Of a DNA stretch of 64,000 bases, positions 51,646 to 64,000 are shown piece after piece (position 1 is the first letter of the stretch; each line of letters begins with the position of its first letter). Source of the DNA: Anthopleura xanthogrammica (taxonomy: Eukaryota; Cnidaria; Anthozoa; Actiniaria; Actiniidae). The DNA lies in the NCBI GenBank assembly GCA_964019055.1, contig OZ025219.1, forward strand, positions 8,524,388 through 8,588,387, written 5' to 3'. The notes beneath the pieces were generated by a model. The model was not told where the DNA came from. It saw only the letters and a program-made list of their open reading frames with translations, and did not search any database. Position numbers and translations under genes: made by a program.

Positions 51646-53337
51646 AGCACCCTAAAAAGTGTCGGGGCTAAGATTGGAACCAGAGGAACCAGATTGGAAC
51701 TGAAAATATAAAAGACTAGCACTGATGGGCAAAGGGAAAAAGCCCCTCCCCCTTCGCGGTTCATGTCAGCCCAGAGGTGGATTTAGGGCTGAGTAACTCC
51801 ATGATTTTTTTCGGTGTGAATCTTCCAATTTTCCAGAATCGATGAATTCCTAGCTTGAACGTTCAGTATCTATGTCTTCTTAGTGCTTTTCATCAAAAAC
51901 AATTGCTAAAATATATAATTCTAAAAACTAATGGTACAGAGCTGCACGGCTTCACAGAACATGTCCGCTATCTTGTTTATGATCAAATAACTAGACGACA
52001 CAATAACAGGAAGATCCATCTATATGTAAGCAAACCCTACCATAATCGTTTGATCTTTGCGATAAATAACCACAGTGATAAAAAAAAATGTTTGGGACTC
52101 TCTCACATCTATTATTAAGAATAACTGACGTCTTTGAATTCAATGTCGAAACCACTTCAGCTAACCGCGATAGAAGTAGGTTATAGTAGACTATCAGTGG
52201 GAGGCTTGTGGTCTGGGCATGTGTCGCTGGGAGGCTTTCTGTGGTTTGTTTGTCAGTGAACTCAATCGGGAAAACAATGTGGATTAGGAAAATGAGGAAT
52301 CCAGAAAAGGGTTCGTTCTTGGGATGATTCTAGAGGATTTTAAGGAAGCTGGCACGTTTTTTTTATCAAAAGAGGTCCGACAAGTAATAGACGACTTGAA
52401 ATCATTGGAGGGATGCAAGGAATGTTACTTGGTTACTCCCATAGCAACAACTATCTCCATGGTAATGGGTGCGTAATTAAACCTAGAGCTTTCCCTCACA
52501 CGGTTAATCAAAAGATGTTGCCCAGAATAAACTTAAAGAACAGACCGCCATTTCTTTTTTTCATCCACTTAGGAAGCTTGTCCCTTGGGGGCTTCTATGA
52601 CGCCTCTATATTCAGCTCGATATGACTAATCAGTAAAATTGGTTTATTTTTAGCGTAAATAACCGCCTCCACACGCCTCCCTTAATAAGATAGAATCAAA
52701 AGGCCAAATATTTATATTAGTTGTTCTAGAAAAGAGACAAGAAAAGCGATAATATGTGAGTGGTGATTGTTAAATGATTAAATAGTGACAGAATTGTGGT
52801 GCCGTTTTACATCGAGTCGCTTGCTAACCGCGATGAAATATTTATACACAGCAATGGACGAGTAGATCAGACAAGTGTTAGGATAATGATCATTAAAACT
52901 GCATTATGATGTAGATTTTGCCTTCGTTCCACCCGAAAAAAAAAAAAGAAGAAGATAAATGTATAGGATGGACATATAGAATGAATGGATAAAATGGATG
53001 GAATTAGTCAGGTTAAAGGACGGATGGAAGAATGAATAGACGGAGGGAGAGACGGAGGATGGATGGATGGATGGATGGATAGTAGCAGTAGTAGCAGTAA
53101 CAGCAACAACAGTAGTAGCTTCATCAGCAGTAGCAGTAGCAGTAGAAAAGCCAACAAAAAAATAGAAAAATTTAAGTTGGTTAAAATCATTAAAGAGTGT
53201 TAATAATGAAAGAGTCCTTTTTAAAGCATACTTGTAACAGAGTTTGGCCTATTTTATCTACAAAAAGAATCCTGTATTATAATTTTTCACACGGATTCAA
53301 GGCCACAATTCCTACTATTCAAGTTATCTGAATCCTA

Positions 53338-53410
53338 ATCAATATATTTTTAACAAGGGAAAAAGCGTCCTAATCCTCTAAGGACCTTTTTCATGCGACC
53401 GCAAGTAAAA

Positions 53411-53460
<50 letters not shown>

Positions 53461-53700
53461 CTCACTTGAAATTCCAACATCCATTCACCACAATTCTTAC
53501 TATTTTCAGCCAACATTTTAAGAACACTTTATTGTTCATTTGTGAGTTATTGGCGTATTCTTTCTACTCAAGTTACTCTGAATTCTAATCCATATATTTT
53601 TAACAAGGGAATTAGCGTCCTAATCCTCTAAGGACCTTTTTTATGCGACCGCAAGTAAGAGGATATATATATATTACTCACTTGACATTCCAATATTGTC
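53338..53700. repeat. Duplicated unit with (AT)n tract
   Basis: TATATTTTTAACAAGGGAA, GCGTCCTAATCCTCTAAGGA, ATGCGACCGCAAGTAA and ATTACTCACTTGA appear twice, about 240 bases apart. The first copy has expanded (AT) to 48 bases (53,411-53,458); the second has about 14. Confidence 0.85.
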
Positions 53701-54233
53701 TTTATGTTATCAACTTTATTACATTTTTTATCAATAAAACCGCGTTCATAATCGCCCGGTATTAAGCCTACGAACTGGTCTGCGAGTAATCATAAAGACG
53801 AAAACGAACCGTTCTAACCAATTATAAAGAAAATATCAAGATCGTAATTAAGATACTTTAAACTAACTTTTTTATTAACATTTCATCTGTTTTCAGACTT
53901 AAACTTTTGAATAAATAATATTAGAAGTAATCGCCTTAATTTGTGATTCAAATTTTATTCCAAAATCATTTGATCGTAACTATCCTTATTAAGAAAAACC
54001 GAGAATGTTGAATGTTATTCTTTACGGTCGCCGACATTAAAGGAGAATGTTTGTATTTGAATGTTAAATTATACCTAAATAAAATAATGTTGAAAAACTC
54101 GAGGAAAAAGTCGGCAACTTTTGAACTTTTATCTCCAAAGCATAGGATTAATACGTTTTACTTAACTACTGAAAAGAAACCGATTGAAATGGGGAAAAAA
54201 ATCGTGTCAAACATGTACTATCGGTAGAGTTGC

Positions 54234-54295
54234 TTGTTGGTTCTCTCCTGTGCTTCAAGGGTTTTTCTCCGGGTTCTCCGGTTTCGCTGTGACAA
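54234..54295 (+). mobile_element. SINE body fragment
   Basis: TGGTTCTCTCCTGTGCTTCA, AGGGTTTTTCTCCGGGTTCT, CCGGTTTC: close match to 63,930-63,998. Confidence 0.65.
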
Positions 54296-57200
54296 ACAAT
54301 GCATTGCGCGTCTAGATTCCAGATCACCTGGTAAGGTATTCTGTTGTGAGCTGCAGTGATGTCAGTTTCATAAACTTTCTCAGCTTGAGAAAACCTTTAA
54401 AGCATCTCAAATTTCAAAAACGAAACAAAACAAAACCAACGGACTGTATACCAGCATCGAAGAAAAGAATAAAGTACAAAAAATAGAAATTAAACGAGGG
54501 GTGACAAAGAAAGAAAAGAAAGTAAGATCGAACGCAATGTGCGCATGCGCAACACTACATAGAAACGAGCCAACAAATCAGCCCAAATAAGACGCTAAAT
54601 GTTTATACTTGATCTTCGCGTCTTATGAATATATAGAAATAAATGAATGGGAATTAACAGTGAATTCCACAGCATGGCTCTTTTTCCACAGTATTCCAGT
54701 TGGAATTTAGAAGATGATAATTACACCAGTGTGTCTCAGTAACGCGCGTACAAAATTAAATGAATCAGTTTGGCGTCCTTTAAGCGTCATATAGGATAAG
54801 ACGCGTTTTATTTTCCCCTGTCTAAATAGCCCTAATGTGGCGGCAAAATACCACGTGGCCTCATAGTTTATTATTAACCACTAATTAATCCTCAATCAAT
54901 AGGGATAAAAAGTCATATTGGTATTTATGCAAAATTGAGTCCATTTTGGGCAAGATTATAGTCAAGTTGTTTATGCCTTCGAGCTAAAGACATCTGGAAT
55001 GGATTGAGATGCACAGTTATGGCTCCAAGGAGTTGCTTCATTTGTATTAAAAACAGAAAGATAATTGAAAAAGTAATAAGAATTTGGAAACCAAATTTTA
55101 ATTGTACAAAAAAAAAAAAAAGAGAGAAGAAGATTCTGAGTAGTAATTGTACTCTATTTGGTAATTTTTCTTGGCGCTAATTTGTTGTTCAAAGCGAGTC
55201 GACTACACGGTTCACAAAAAAGATCTAAAATCTACCAGAAACCGCTCAAATTTATCATAACTTATCTTCAAGAATTCCACTTCCATTTAGTAAAGTCTGT
55301 AATTCTGTGGTTTGAAGTTTAATTCATTTTAATGAATAGAAACGTACAAACAATGTTTGGAAAAAAAATTGTACTTAAAACTAACTCTTAGATCTAGGGC
55401 TGAGTAAAAATTGATTGTCTTAACATTTCCTGTCACGATATTACTTCTTCTCTCGAAAACATTGTCTAAGTTATGTTTTGGGGATTTTGTGGTGATAGAA
55501 AGATGGAAGTTTCAGTAGGCCAAATAGTCGTTACGTTTACGTAAAATTATACTAATGTTTTCGATTAGGAGAAGAGTTACTGCGCATGCTCAAACAGGCA
55601 ACAAAAAAATGGCGAATGAATTACGTGTATTTTCTATCTTTCATAATGTAATTTTTTCCTTTTCGATCCTTTGATGATTTAGTGGGTTTTTTTTTTTACT
55701 TAGGTCCTCCTAACTTTCCTGTTTTTGTGTTCTTAATACCCTTCTCCTTATCTCTTTCTCTCTTAACATTTTTCTCTTATAATTTCTCTATTTCATTCGA
55801 TTTTTTTCTCTTTCTCCTTTTTGTCCTTTCTCAATCCTTTTTTCTTTCATTTTCCAAGGCATTTCTTTTCTAATTATATTCCTTTATCGAGCTCGCGAAC
55901 GCATCATGCTGCGACAAAGACTTGAAAATGAATACATTAGGTTACAAAGACTCTTTATAACTTCCTAATCCAATTTGGTAGAGCATCGCTGGCTGACACT
56001 TGTCAACTTTGAGTATATTACGTATTACATGTTTAAAAAAAACTCTCAATATCATACGCAGTGATCAAAAAAAAAAAAAAGACTTTGAGGATCGCCACGA
56101 ACACGATTTCCAGAATCATAATCATGTCACTGAGCTTCAACGAACTGTATTTCGAAAGGAAGTTCTTAAAATGATGCAATTCAAATTTAAATAACTAATG
56201 CCCTAAATTTTAAATATTTTCAAAAGAATCTGCAAGCGAGCTGGAATTTAATTTATTGAGAGAGAAAACATTTTAAGGCAAACTTCGACAGTTTCGTCTG
56301 ATATTTGGGATTTTTACCATCGTCAGCAATTTGAAATCCTACACAATTTTTTTTTCGATTGAATTTGATAATGAAAAAAAATGTTAGTCTTAACAAGAAA
56401 GACTTGTTTGGTTTTCTAGAAATTTCTTTTCAAGTTGAACAAGAAGTTCTAAGCGGGATGCAAAACTAGATATCACCTTGATATATTTAGACAAAAATAA
56501 ACTGGAATCAAGAATAATCAATGGAAGAAAAAATAAACAAAAAGATTAAAGAAAAGCGTATATTATTTACCTTATATGTTTAATTAGATAATGTTATATT
56601 TTAGAGCAAAAAAATAGAAAGAAACAAGAGAAAAAGAAAGCAAAAATAACCCGGATTTTACCGACGATTGCGTTAAGGATGACAGCTGGTAATGTGTCCC
56701 CTCCCCCCTAAGTAGCCAATTTTTCAAGAGGTATTATACTTTCCTCGTCTAACTATGAGAAAACCTTCTTATCTTCCTTAACACAAAATGGACCACAGAT
56801 AACGTAAAAAATCTGATAATTCCAGCTATTCACAAGGTATTTAATTAGTGGTTCCAAATAAAAGGACAGTGGGCTTTGAAAATGTATTCATTTGGGATTT
56901 TCATCTTCAAAAGTAGCGGGATACTTTCCATATGTGATGTAATCGGATCCTATCTCTTTACTCCAAATTATCTCAATTTTATTTTGAGAATTTTTCATTA
57001 AGCTTCCAGGTTTTAGTTTTTCTTTGTCTATTCTGTTTGAAGACCAAACCAACGCTTGATTAATTATTTTCTTTCTTAATTGAACACTCTAAGTAGTTTC
57101 TTTGTCTGAGGATATTCGATCCTTAAAGACAAAGTCAAGCCTCCGCGATCTTTTTCCCGCGCTCCACGCCCCAAAAGTCTTAGCACCCGGGTCTTAGCTC

Positions 57201-58923
57201 ACTTCATGCTTTCACAAATTTGGGACTGCATCAAGAATGAAGTCTTCTTCATTGGTTTTTATATTGCTTTTTAACACATCAATAACTCAAATTTTTATTA
57301 GAGTCAGTTATTTGTCCGAGGTGTCAACTAATTGGTCTTGTGTGCCAAAATACCAAACTCGAAAGGCAAACGAATTCTCCTTTTGAAAACAATTATCTTT
57401 ACGTTATTTGAGATTACTAGCACATTGTTGTTTTAAGTGATTCATTAAATATTTTTGACATATGCTTCTTAAAGAAGAAAAAGTAATAAAATACAAAAAT
57501 AAAATAAAAATATGAAACTCAAATAAATTTCTTAAGAAGGTTTGATTATAAAGATGTTTATTATTTTATCCCAATTGCCCTTGAAATAATGTCAACTAAG
57601 AAAAGCCTACAGATGAAATATTATTTAAGATTATGATTAAGACTATGAAAAAATGAAAGCATTATTGCATTATTACGTGCCATTTCAATCTACCATTCAA
57701 AATAATGTCCTATGACTTGGAAGTCTAATCTAAGATGTGAATAAAACGTGCTAGACTGACAACAACGTCTTATAATTAGCGTTAGCACTCAAATGTGTAA
57801 AACATTAGGTAGTAATCTTGAAATCAAATGCTAATTCCTAGCTAAGAATTGCGGAATTTTTCTTGAATGTTCCCCTCATAGATTGATATTCCATAAAGTA
57901 TTCAAAGATATCAAAAGAAAAAATTCACTCTTTGAATTAAATGAATTTAAGTTTTCGTTCATGAAATGAAGAGAAATGTTTAATACCGACGCTCATTGAC
58001 CATCTGTTCGTATTTACTCAAGGAAATTTTGAGACAATTTTGTTCCCTTAAAGACTTATGCCAATAACTTTGAAAATAATTACAAAGTTTAACAGAGGAA
58101 CGCTGTAACATAATTTTATTTCTTTATTCCTTACTTTTATTATGACTAAGCTTATCGAAAATAGCTACTATAAAAGAAGAAATTGAACATCTAAGAAAAA
58201 AAATAACTGATATTTCGTATCTAGTTTCAGTGGTCTCCTTTTCCCCCATCCCAATTTTGAACAGCAGTAGCTTTGACAGGTTAAAATGAGCTAATCTTTT
58301 TCTAAACGTGGGTAGATATAAGTTTTATTTTCTCGGCTTAAGGCAGTTAAAGTTGCTATTATGCGATAATAGGATGCCTTTTGGAAATTTCCTGTTGAAA
58401 GGCTTGGATTCAGCGTCGCTTCTATTCATTTCTTTATAAAAATAAACAATTACCCGTGGGCTTCGAACGGCGTCTTTGATATATCTTTCTTACAACATGC
58501 ATTAACCCTAAATTCTAATCAATCTAGAGATAAATGCATTTTACGAATACGTCTTAGAATAATGACCTTGACGCCCTACTAGGCCATAAACAGCAATCCC
58601 AACCTATTGTGTCTGCAATTTTGTATGGACCTATTAGATAAGAGAATGCAGATGCCTTGATCGCATTCGTCTTCACAATTATCTTACCCGTAAGTACAAT
58701 ACTTAAATGATCGATCCCTTGTAGAACATTCACCACAAGTCTTAGGTCGTTGGAGAGTGAAGACATAAAAGCAAGGCTCGTATAAACTCGCCGTACTCAA
58801 AATCACAAAGACGAAATTTTCGTGAGCTGCATATCGCATACAACTCTCACGCAAGGAATCATCCAAGTTCAAGAAAACTTCTTTCAAAATCTCTAAATTT
58901 TTCATCGGTTTACTAAGAAATTA

Positions 58924-59032
58924 ATGGAAAAAATGATGTCGAAAGCCGGGCTGTTAGTTGTAATCCTTGCAGTTATCGTGATCGAAGCCCAAGCAAGACT
59001 TCCTCTTGACTCACCTAAGCACAAACAATACG
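58924..59032 (+). CDS. Gene G, signal-peptide exon only (incomplete model)
   Basis: ATG at 58924, or MM at 58933-58938, opens a hydrophobic signal sequence (AGLLVVILAVIVIEAQA) followed by RLPLDSPKHKQY and a good donor, CG|GTAAGA, in phase 1. This is the same phase that ends the signal-peptide exons of genes B to F. No convincing next exon was found: the phase-1 acceptor at 60060 leads to a low-complexity open frame, and the one at 61282 falls in an inverted repeat. The rest may lie beyond 64,000. Function unknown. Confidence 0.4.
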
Positions 59033-60572
59033 GTAAGATATTTCATTGTTTTGTTTGTTCCCGAACACAAATATTTTCAAAACAATTTCTCTTCCTGAAG
59101 TTCTGCTGAGTTCGGGAAGTTTAGAAAGAGATATAACTTTTGCCATGGAAAAAAATTTCATCGAAAACAGGTGTAGGATTCAATATTTTAAACTATAAAG
59201 ACAAAATAGAATAGCCCCATTACAACATCTTTATGTAAAGAATCAAAGACCAAAAACCACAAATATACGCTGACGAATATCTATTTTAGCCAGGCTGTAT
59301 TTCTTGACATCTTTATTTATTTTCATTTCAAAACGACCTCACGAAAAAAAATTCTAATTTTTGATAAAAAAATATATAATTTTAGACTCTAGAGTCGAGG
59401 AATGAAATCAAGCTAAACAAAAATGAACGTTTCAAATAATTTATATTATTCCAAGGGTGTTATAAAGTGCGGTTAGAAATGAAGGATTAAAAAAAATGAC
59501 GCCAAGTTTGTTCAGAATCAATTCTTAATTTCATAAATTTGGTCGCGTTTAAATTATTCTAAATATCTGTAAAGTTAAAATCATGGCTCAAAATCACCAA
59601 TTTTCTGAGTGTAATTCAAAAATTTGGAAATTTATCAGGCTTAGAAAAATTTGGACACTAAAATTAGTATTGACAATCGATATTTTTAAAAAAACTGTCG
59701 CTTTTCTGTAAATTAACAGTAGGTTAATGAAGAGAGAGTTGCACGTTCTGATCGAGCAAACTGAAAAAAAGCTGAAAAAGCAATTTTAGATATTCAAAAC
59801 AAAATGGCTAATTACTAAGACGTATTTTTCTTCTGGAAAACACTAAATCTAAGACAAACAAGAACATGTTTAATTTGGCATCTAAAAAAAACCTTGTAGG
59901 ATTTTTTGAGTTAAAAAAAGAGTATATTTTTCTTCAAAAAGTTTTGAATTAAAATTCGTGCCAACTCAAAAGCTGCCTTCATAGCGTCATTTTGAAGGGC
60001 TTTAATATAGTAATCTGTCCACAATCTAGTTTACTAGCTTTTTCGCCTGTTTGTTTTTAGACAATGACGCAAGCATTATTCTTGTAGAGACCTTGAAGTT
60101 CTCTTCTCTATTCTTCTCGTTCTTGTCATTTCTTCAGCTCTCCTTTTCTTTCTCAATTCTCATTCTCATTCTCCTTCAATGTTTTTAGCGTTAAAATATT
60201 TTTAAGAGCTCAATGTTAGACTCTCATATATTTTCACATAAACGAGCCAGACTCGTTCTCAAGCAAACCTCCCATTACATAGGAGGTTACAGCTATATAA
60301 ATATCTTGCATCAGGCTCTAAAGAGTTCGTAACTTAATTAATACTGTTTAGAAAAATGATAAATTAAAGAACCTCACTTCGTGGTTTAATGTTGATCATG
60401 TTATCATTCACGTTCCCTGTATAGAAGTCGTGTTACTATACATATGATCTCCCAAGAAAAGACATGATTAATATACAGTAACAGTCATGTAATGTGTATA
60501 GGAATCTAGCGAGGCCCTACTCTTTTGCATTGGTTCCCTTGACTAGTACAGTGACATGTTTTTACGCCGTTG

Positions 60573-60573
60573 G

Positions 60574-60660
<87 letters not shown>

Positions 60661-60663
60661 TCG
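60573..60663. repeat. (CTTT)n microsatellite
   Basis: About 90 bases of pure TTTC repeat. Confidence 0.97.
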
Positions 60664-61279
60664 TCCCTGCACTAGTCTATACCTATTTCTTTCCAAAGCT
60701 TTAATTGTCGTTTGAATCATTTTCTTTTCGACACTGCCCCCTGGAGATTAAGCAAACTGGTTACCATGTTATTTGACGATAATTGAGGCCAACGCGTAGA
60801 AACGGCACAATCTTGAAGGCTAACTTGTCAATATGTCACGATAGGCTCCAAGCACTAATGAGCCCACGGCTGACTACTTACTATTGAATACCATCCATAC
60901 TTTTACGCTAGAGGGAGAGCTTTTCAATTTCTCAGACCAGCTATTTACCGGGAGTACTTGAAGAACTATACATTAAAGTTACTAACTCAGATAATAGATC
61001 CTCCTCTAGTTTTTATTCATAGTCTAACTCTCATATTGAAAGGTTTTAAGCCCATTGTAAATGGTTTCAGTAATTATCGTACTTGCCAGAACCCTACAAA
61101 GAAATCGATGCACAAAAACATTTGAAAGTGCAATTTTAGTATTGTGTGACGAGTTTTCACTCATCTTTGCAGTAAAATGGGACAAAAAAAAATTTAAAAT
61201 TAAAACCAAAAACGGAAAAAATAGAACCGAAAATGGAAATAAAAGAACGAATGAAAGAATGGGAAATACCATCTTCTCT

Positions 61280-61497
61280 TCAGGTTCAGATACACGGTGC
61301 AACATTCCATGCATCATTGCTTGCAGCATTATGATTACAGTACTATTTCAGCAGCCAAATCAGAGAAAATCTCGATTTTTCCGCTTAATTTACAAGGATG
61401 ATACAAGTTACATAAAAATAATAAAAGAGACGTTCATCTTTTTATATTTTAGTGTGATGTTGCACGCAATGTTGCACCGTGTGTCGGAGCCTTTGCG
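61280..61497. mobile_element. Inverted-repeat element
   Basis: Left arm GATACACGGTGCAACATTCC is mirrored by AATGTTGCACCGTGTGTC at the right; arms are about 37 bases at roughly 80 percent identity, spacer about 130. MITE-like. Confidence 0.6.
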
Positions 61498-63854
61498 TAT
61501 GTTCTAGGGCCTTCAGTGGTCTACTGATTTCTTTTTTGATAAATTCTTATTAAGTATGTACCCTATAGAACTCAACACTCGAGGCAAAAGATCTAACTTT
61601 GATTACTGGGCTATTACTATTTTTTTGAATAAACGCTCTCTATTTTTGGCCAAAATTTTATCTGCTTCTAACCAGTGTTTCATTGTACATTAACCATTCT
61701 TGCCAAACAGTTGGTAGGCTATAAACTACAATCAGCTATAGGAGAAATAAGGCACATTGATATCTAGCTCCAGGGAACACTGACCTAGCTAGATTAAGAT
61801 AATATCTTTAAGGTACAACTGAACACCGTTAGAGCTATTGGAAACACACGGCGATACCACTGTTCTACGTTGAATTATTCACGACGAGCGATAAACAACT
61901 CTCCCTTGACAACACTATTTAGAAAAGCCTTCCAGTAGTGGAGAACTTGTTCTGATACACTATCAACCTCAGTTGCGCAACGATGTGGTGATTTGAGACG
62001 CGGTTTCCCCCGCAACTAGAGAAGCATATAGACTAATATAGTGTTAAAGATTTAGCAATCAGATAGACTATTGTCGGAGATCAAACTTTTATGAAGGGGT
62101 TTTTTTTTCAACAAAAGTTGTAAGACACCTGGCTAAATTTTTTAAAATAAATTTCTAGTAATCCAATTCAAGTTTTTTTTCTTTCTTATTATTGTTTTTT
62201 TTCTAATGCTTTTTTTTTTTTTTATCTTACCTCATCCTTCGTCATTTCTTCTCCTTCTCGCTCTTTTTGCCCTCTTCTTTTACGCGATTAATTCAAATTA
62301 AAAATAACCCCTTTTTGAATTCAAGAAAATAAATTTTCTTGATTATTGACTCCTCTCTTCAAAACCCAAGGCTAAATTTTTCAAGTTGATACCCTTCTAA
62401 GATTCAACCATTTTTTGCTATCAGTTTGTGCTATCTAGATCTGTACAGTAGATAGACCCATAAAATAAGTGTTAATAGATAATATAAATTGTAATAAATC
62501 GAGTTCTTTTCAGGTTCTCATATGTGTGATAAGTATAATTTTACAGTTCTCACAAATATATTGTTCCAAAAGGGATCGACGTTTTGGCTAGGATAGACAT
62601 GTTAAAATCAAGTTGCTTTTGACTGCATTAGCCAAGTTCTAGTTCTGATAGATCTGCCGCGATAAAACCATTCAGACCAAGTGCCAGTCTAAAATATTTT
62701 GCTCAGTTTGGCTACTTGTGGCGCGAAAAAAAAAACTGGAAGGAAGAAAGAACATTTGAACTAAACTGAAGAGAAAATTGAAAACGAAACGAAGAAATAG
62801 CACTTTTCGGTAACAATTAACCGTGAATCCTTGAAAAAGGTATTAACGCGAAGTAATTATTCTGGTAAGAAATATCCAATGATATTAGTGAGTCCTTTGA
62901 ACCTTCCAAGAGCGTTTAACGTAATTGTACATCCTCAGGGTACAATTAGTTGATTCCATAAAGGCTGTATAGTAAACTGTCGGGAAATTGCAACGAGTCT
63001 TTTAGAACTCATACAAAGTCAGGCTAAACTAGCATTTTTAGGCAAAACATCTTTTTTAGTATGAATATTATACAGAATGCTTTCTTTAATTCTGCCTTGA
63101 ATTATCTAATCATTAATTTTCCTTGGGGCATCCTTTTATTTTTATTTCTTTAAATTATTTTTAGATTTTTTAATTCTTTTTTTTTTTTTTTTTGGAAAAA
63201 GTATACACTCTTCTCATCGTACAGTACAAAGTTCACTATCACTCTTAAAACCGCTTGCAAATCTCAAATAATATATGACGAACGCCCATCCAAGATATTC
63301 ACTTATTTCCTAATTCACCAAGGCACAGTTCAGATAAATTAACAGAATGCATGCATGGGCTCAAAGTAATTGGCTTATGCCTGCAGAAAATGAGGGTGAA
63401 AATTTCTATATAAATATTTCGGGAAAATCACAAGTTATATAGACAACAAAAGCCTTCACTGAAATCTTTTTTGTGAATCACAAGCTTGAAGCTTTTAAAT
63501 TACAAGGAGCACGAACAATAAAATCATTTCCTTTGCTTATTAAAGTTTAAGGACGGTCGAATTACAACAATATATCAGGAAATTGAAACTAGCGTAAGCA
63601 GATCTGATAATGCTTCCTTCGCCTAGGGGCATCCTTGTAACACTTGCACCCCGATGCTAAGAAACAGTCGCATCATTAGAAATGATTCATCTAATACTTT
63701 TCCCGAGGGGGAAAGGGAGGTATTCCCAAGTATAAGCTACTGTTCCGCTAGATAGGGTATGGTTTTCACGAATTTGGTCTCAAATAGAGTTTACTATATT
63801 TACAAACCAAAAAAAGTTAAACAGGGTGTTTTTAATTACGTCCGATAGAAGTCC

Positions 63855-64000
63855 ACTATGGCATGGGTGGCGTAGTGGTTTACGGCTCGCCTCTCACCGA
63901 AGTGCTTCGGGTTCTCTCCGTATGTGCGTTGAGTTTGTTTAATGTGTTGTTCTCTACCTTATAAGGAAGGTTTTTCTCCGGGTTCTCCGGTTTTCCTCCC
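63855..64000 (+). mobile_element. tRNA-derived SINE, 5' part, cut by window end
   Basis: Head GGGTGGCGTAGTGGTTTACG resembles a tRNA A-box region and GGGTTCTCTCC a B box. The body continues AGGTTTTTCTCCGGGTTCTC then CGGTTTTCCTCCC. The other copies show the missing tail (TAAATTCCAATTC, CTGACTTAGATC). Confidence 0.75.

Larger units (their letters stand above)
50695..58923. other. Intergenic region between genes F and G
   Basis: 8.2 kb, AT-rich. Holds the expanded SINE (51.1-51.6 kb), short GGAT and AGC/AGT tracts (53,050-53,145), a duplicated 110-bp unit around an (AT)n tract (53.3-53.7 kb) and a SINE body fragment (54,234-54,295). No gene is supported; pyrimidine-rich open frames (55,680-55,870) are composition artefacts. 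ATTAAA at 50826-50831 could end gene F. Confidence 0.5.
59033..63854. other. Gene-poor region right of gene G
   Basis: AT-rich, with homopolymer runs, the CTTT microsatellite and one inverted-repeat element. No gene or RNA is supported. Confidence 0.5.

Noticed and set aside
60061..60190. Possible second exon of gene G after the acceptor at 60060
   Set aside because: Phase fits and it is open for about 40 codons, but it is low-complexity Phe/Leu/Ser sequence with no feature of a secreted mature peptide.
61061..61507. Possible second exon of gene G with C-x3-C-x3-C (from 61283)
   Set aside because: Phase fits, but the cysteines lie in one arm of an inverted repeat and the frame continues into the other arm; more likely a mobile element.
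1..64000. CRISPR arrays, operons, rRNA or genuine tRNA genes
   Set aside because: None seen; the window is intron-rich animal DNA and the repeats lack the spacer-repeat pattern.

Overview
The window is metazoan nuclear DNA and almost certainly cnidarian. It is AT-rich, its genes have many short exons with GT-AG introns, it carries MITE-like and SINE-like elements, and it encodes cysteine-rich domains of the minicollagen type (C-x3-C-x3-C-x3-C-x3-CC), which are known from nematocyst (stinging capsule) wall proteins. The species cannot be named from the sequence alone. All genes supported here lie on the + strand.

The core of the window (1-44,662) is a head-to-tail cluster of four related genes whose architecture matches Hydra NOWA (nematocyst outer wall antigen): signal peptide, CAP/SCP domain, C-type-lectin-like domain (CTLD), then minicollagen-type Cys-rich domains (CRDs). 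Gene A (1-814) is only the 3' end of one copy. Gene C (7,329-15,080; 12 exons, 1,233 aa) ends in a long acidic/His-rich 49-residue repeat. Gene D (17,960-31,073; 17 exons, 2,199 aa) carries extra vWA, LamG and EGF domains in front of the CAP domain and a huge Met/Pro repeat exon. Gene E (36,275-44,662; 13 exons, 1,257 aa) has an acidic pro-region and a Pro/Met/Cys-rich tail. The spliced exon sets of genes B to F each keep one open frame; exon sizes such as 24, 113 and 59 nt and intron phases are shared between paralogues, which supports both the models and common descent. Between CTLD and CRD these proteins carry two short modules that I could not match with confidence to a named family: a SEA-like module (X1) and a shorter module (X2).

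Gene B (3,478-4,573) is a small secreted acidic protein between A and C, possibly a decayed relative of gene E's pro-region. Downstream, gene F (47,267-50,694; 3 exons, 87 aa) is a predicted secreted six-cysteine peptide precursor. Gene G (58,924-59,032) is a lone signal-peptide exon whose partner exons I could not find.

The rest is intergenic and intronic DNA with microsatellites (notably a 0.9-kb GTCAGTCG array and a 0.37-kb GGAT array), at least four kinds of MITE-like foldback element, and a tRNA-derived SINE-like family whose 3' tail is itself tandemly repeated. Inferred joint role: the NOWA-like paralogues would be secreted into the growing nematocyst capsule and cross-linked through CRD cysteines. 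That role comes from the family, not from this sequence.
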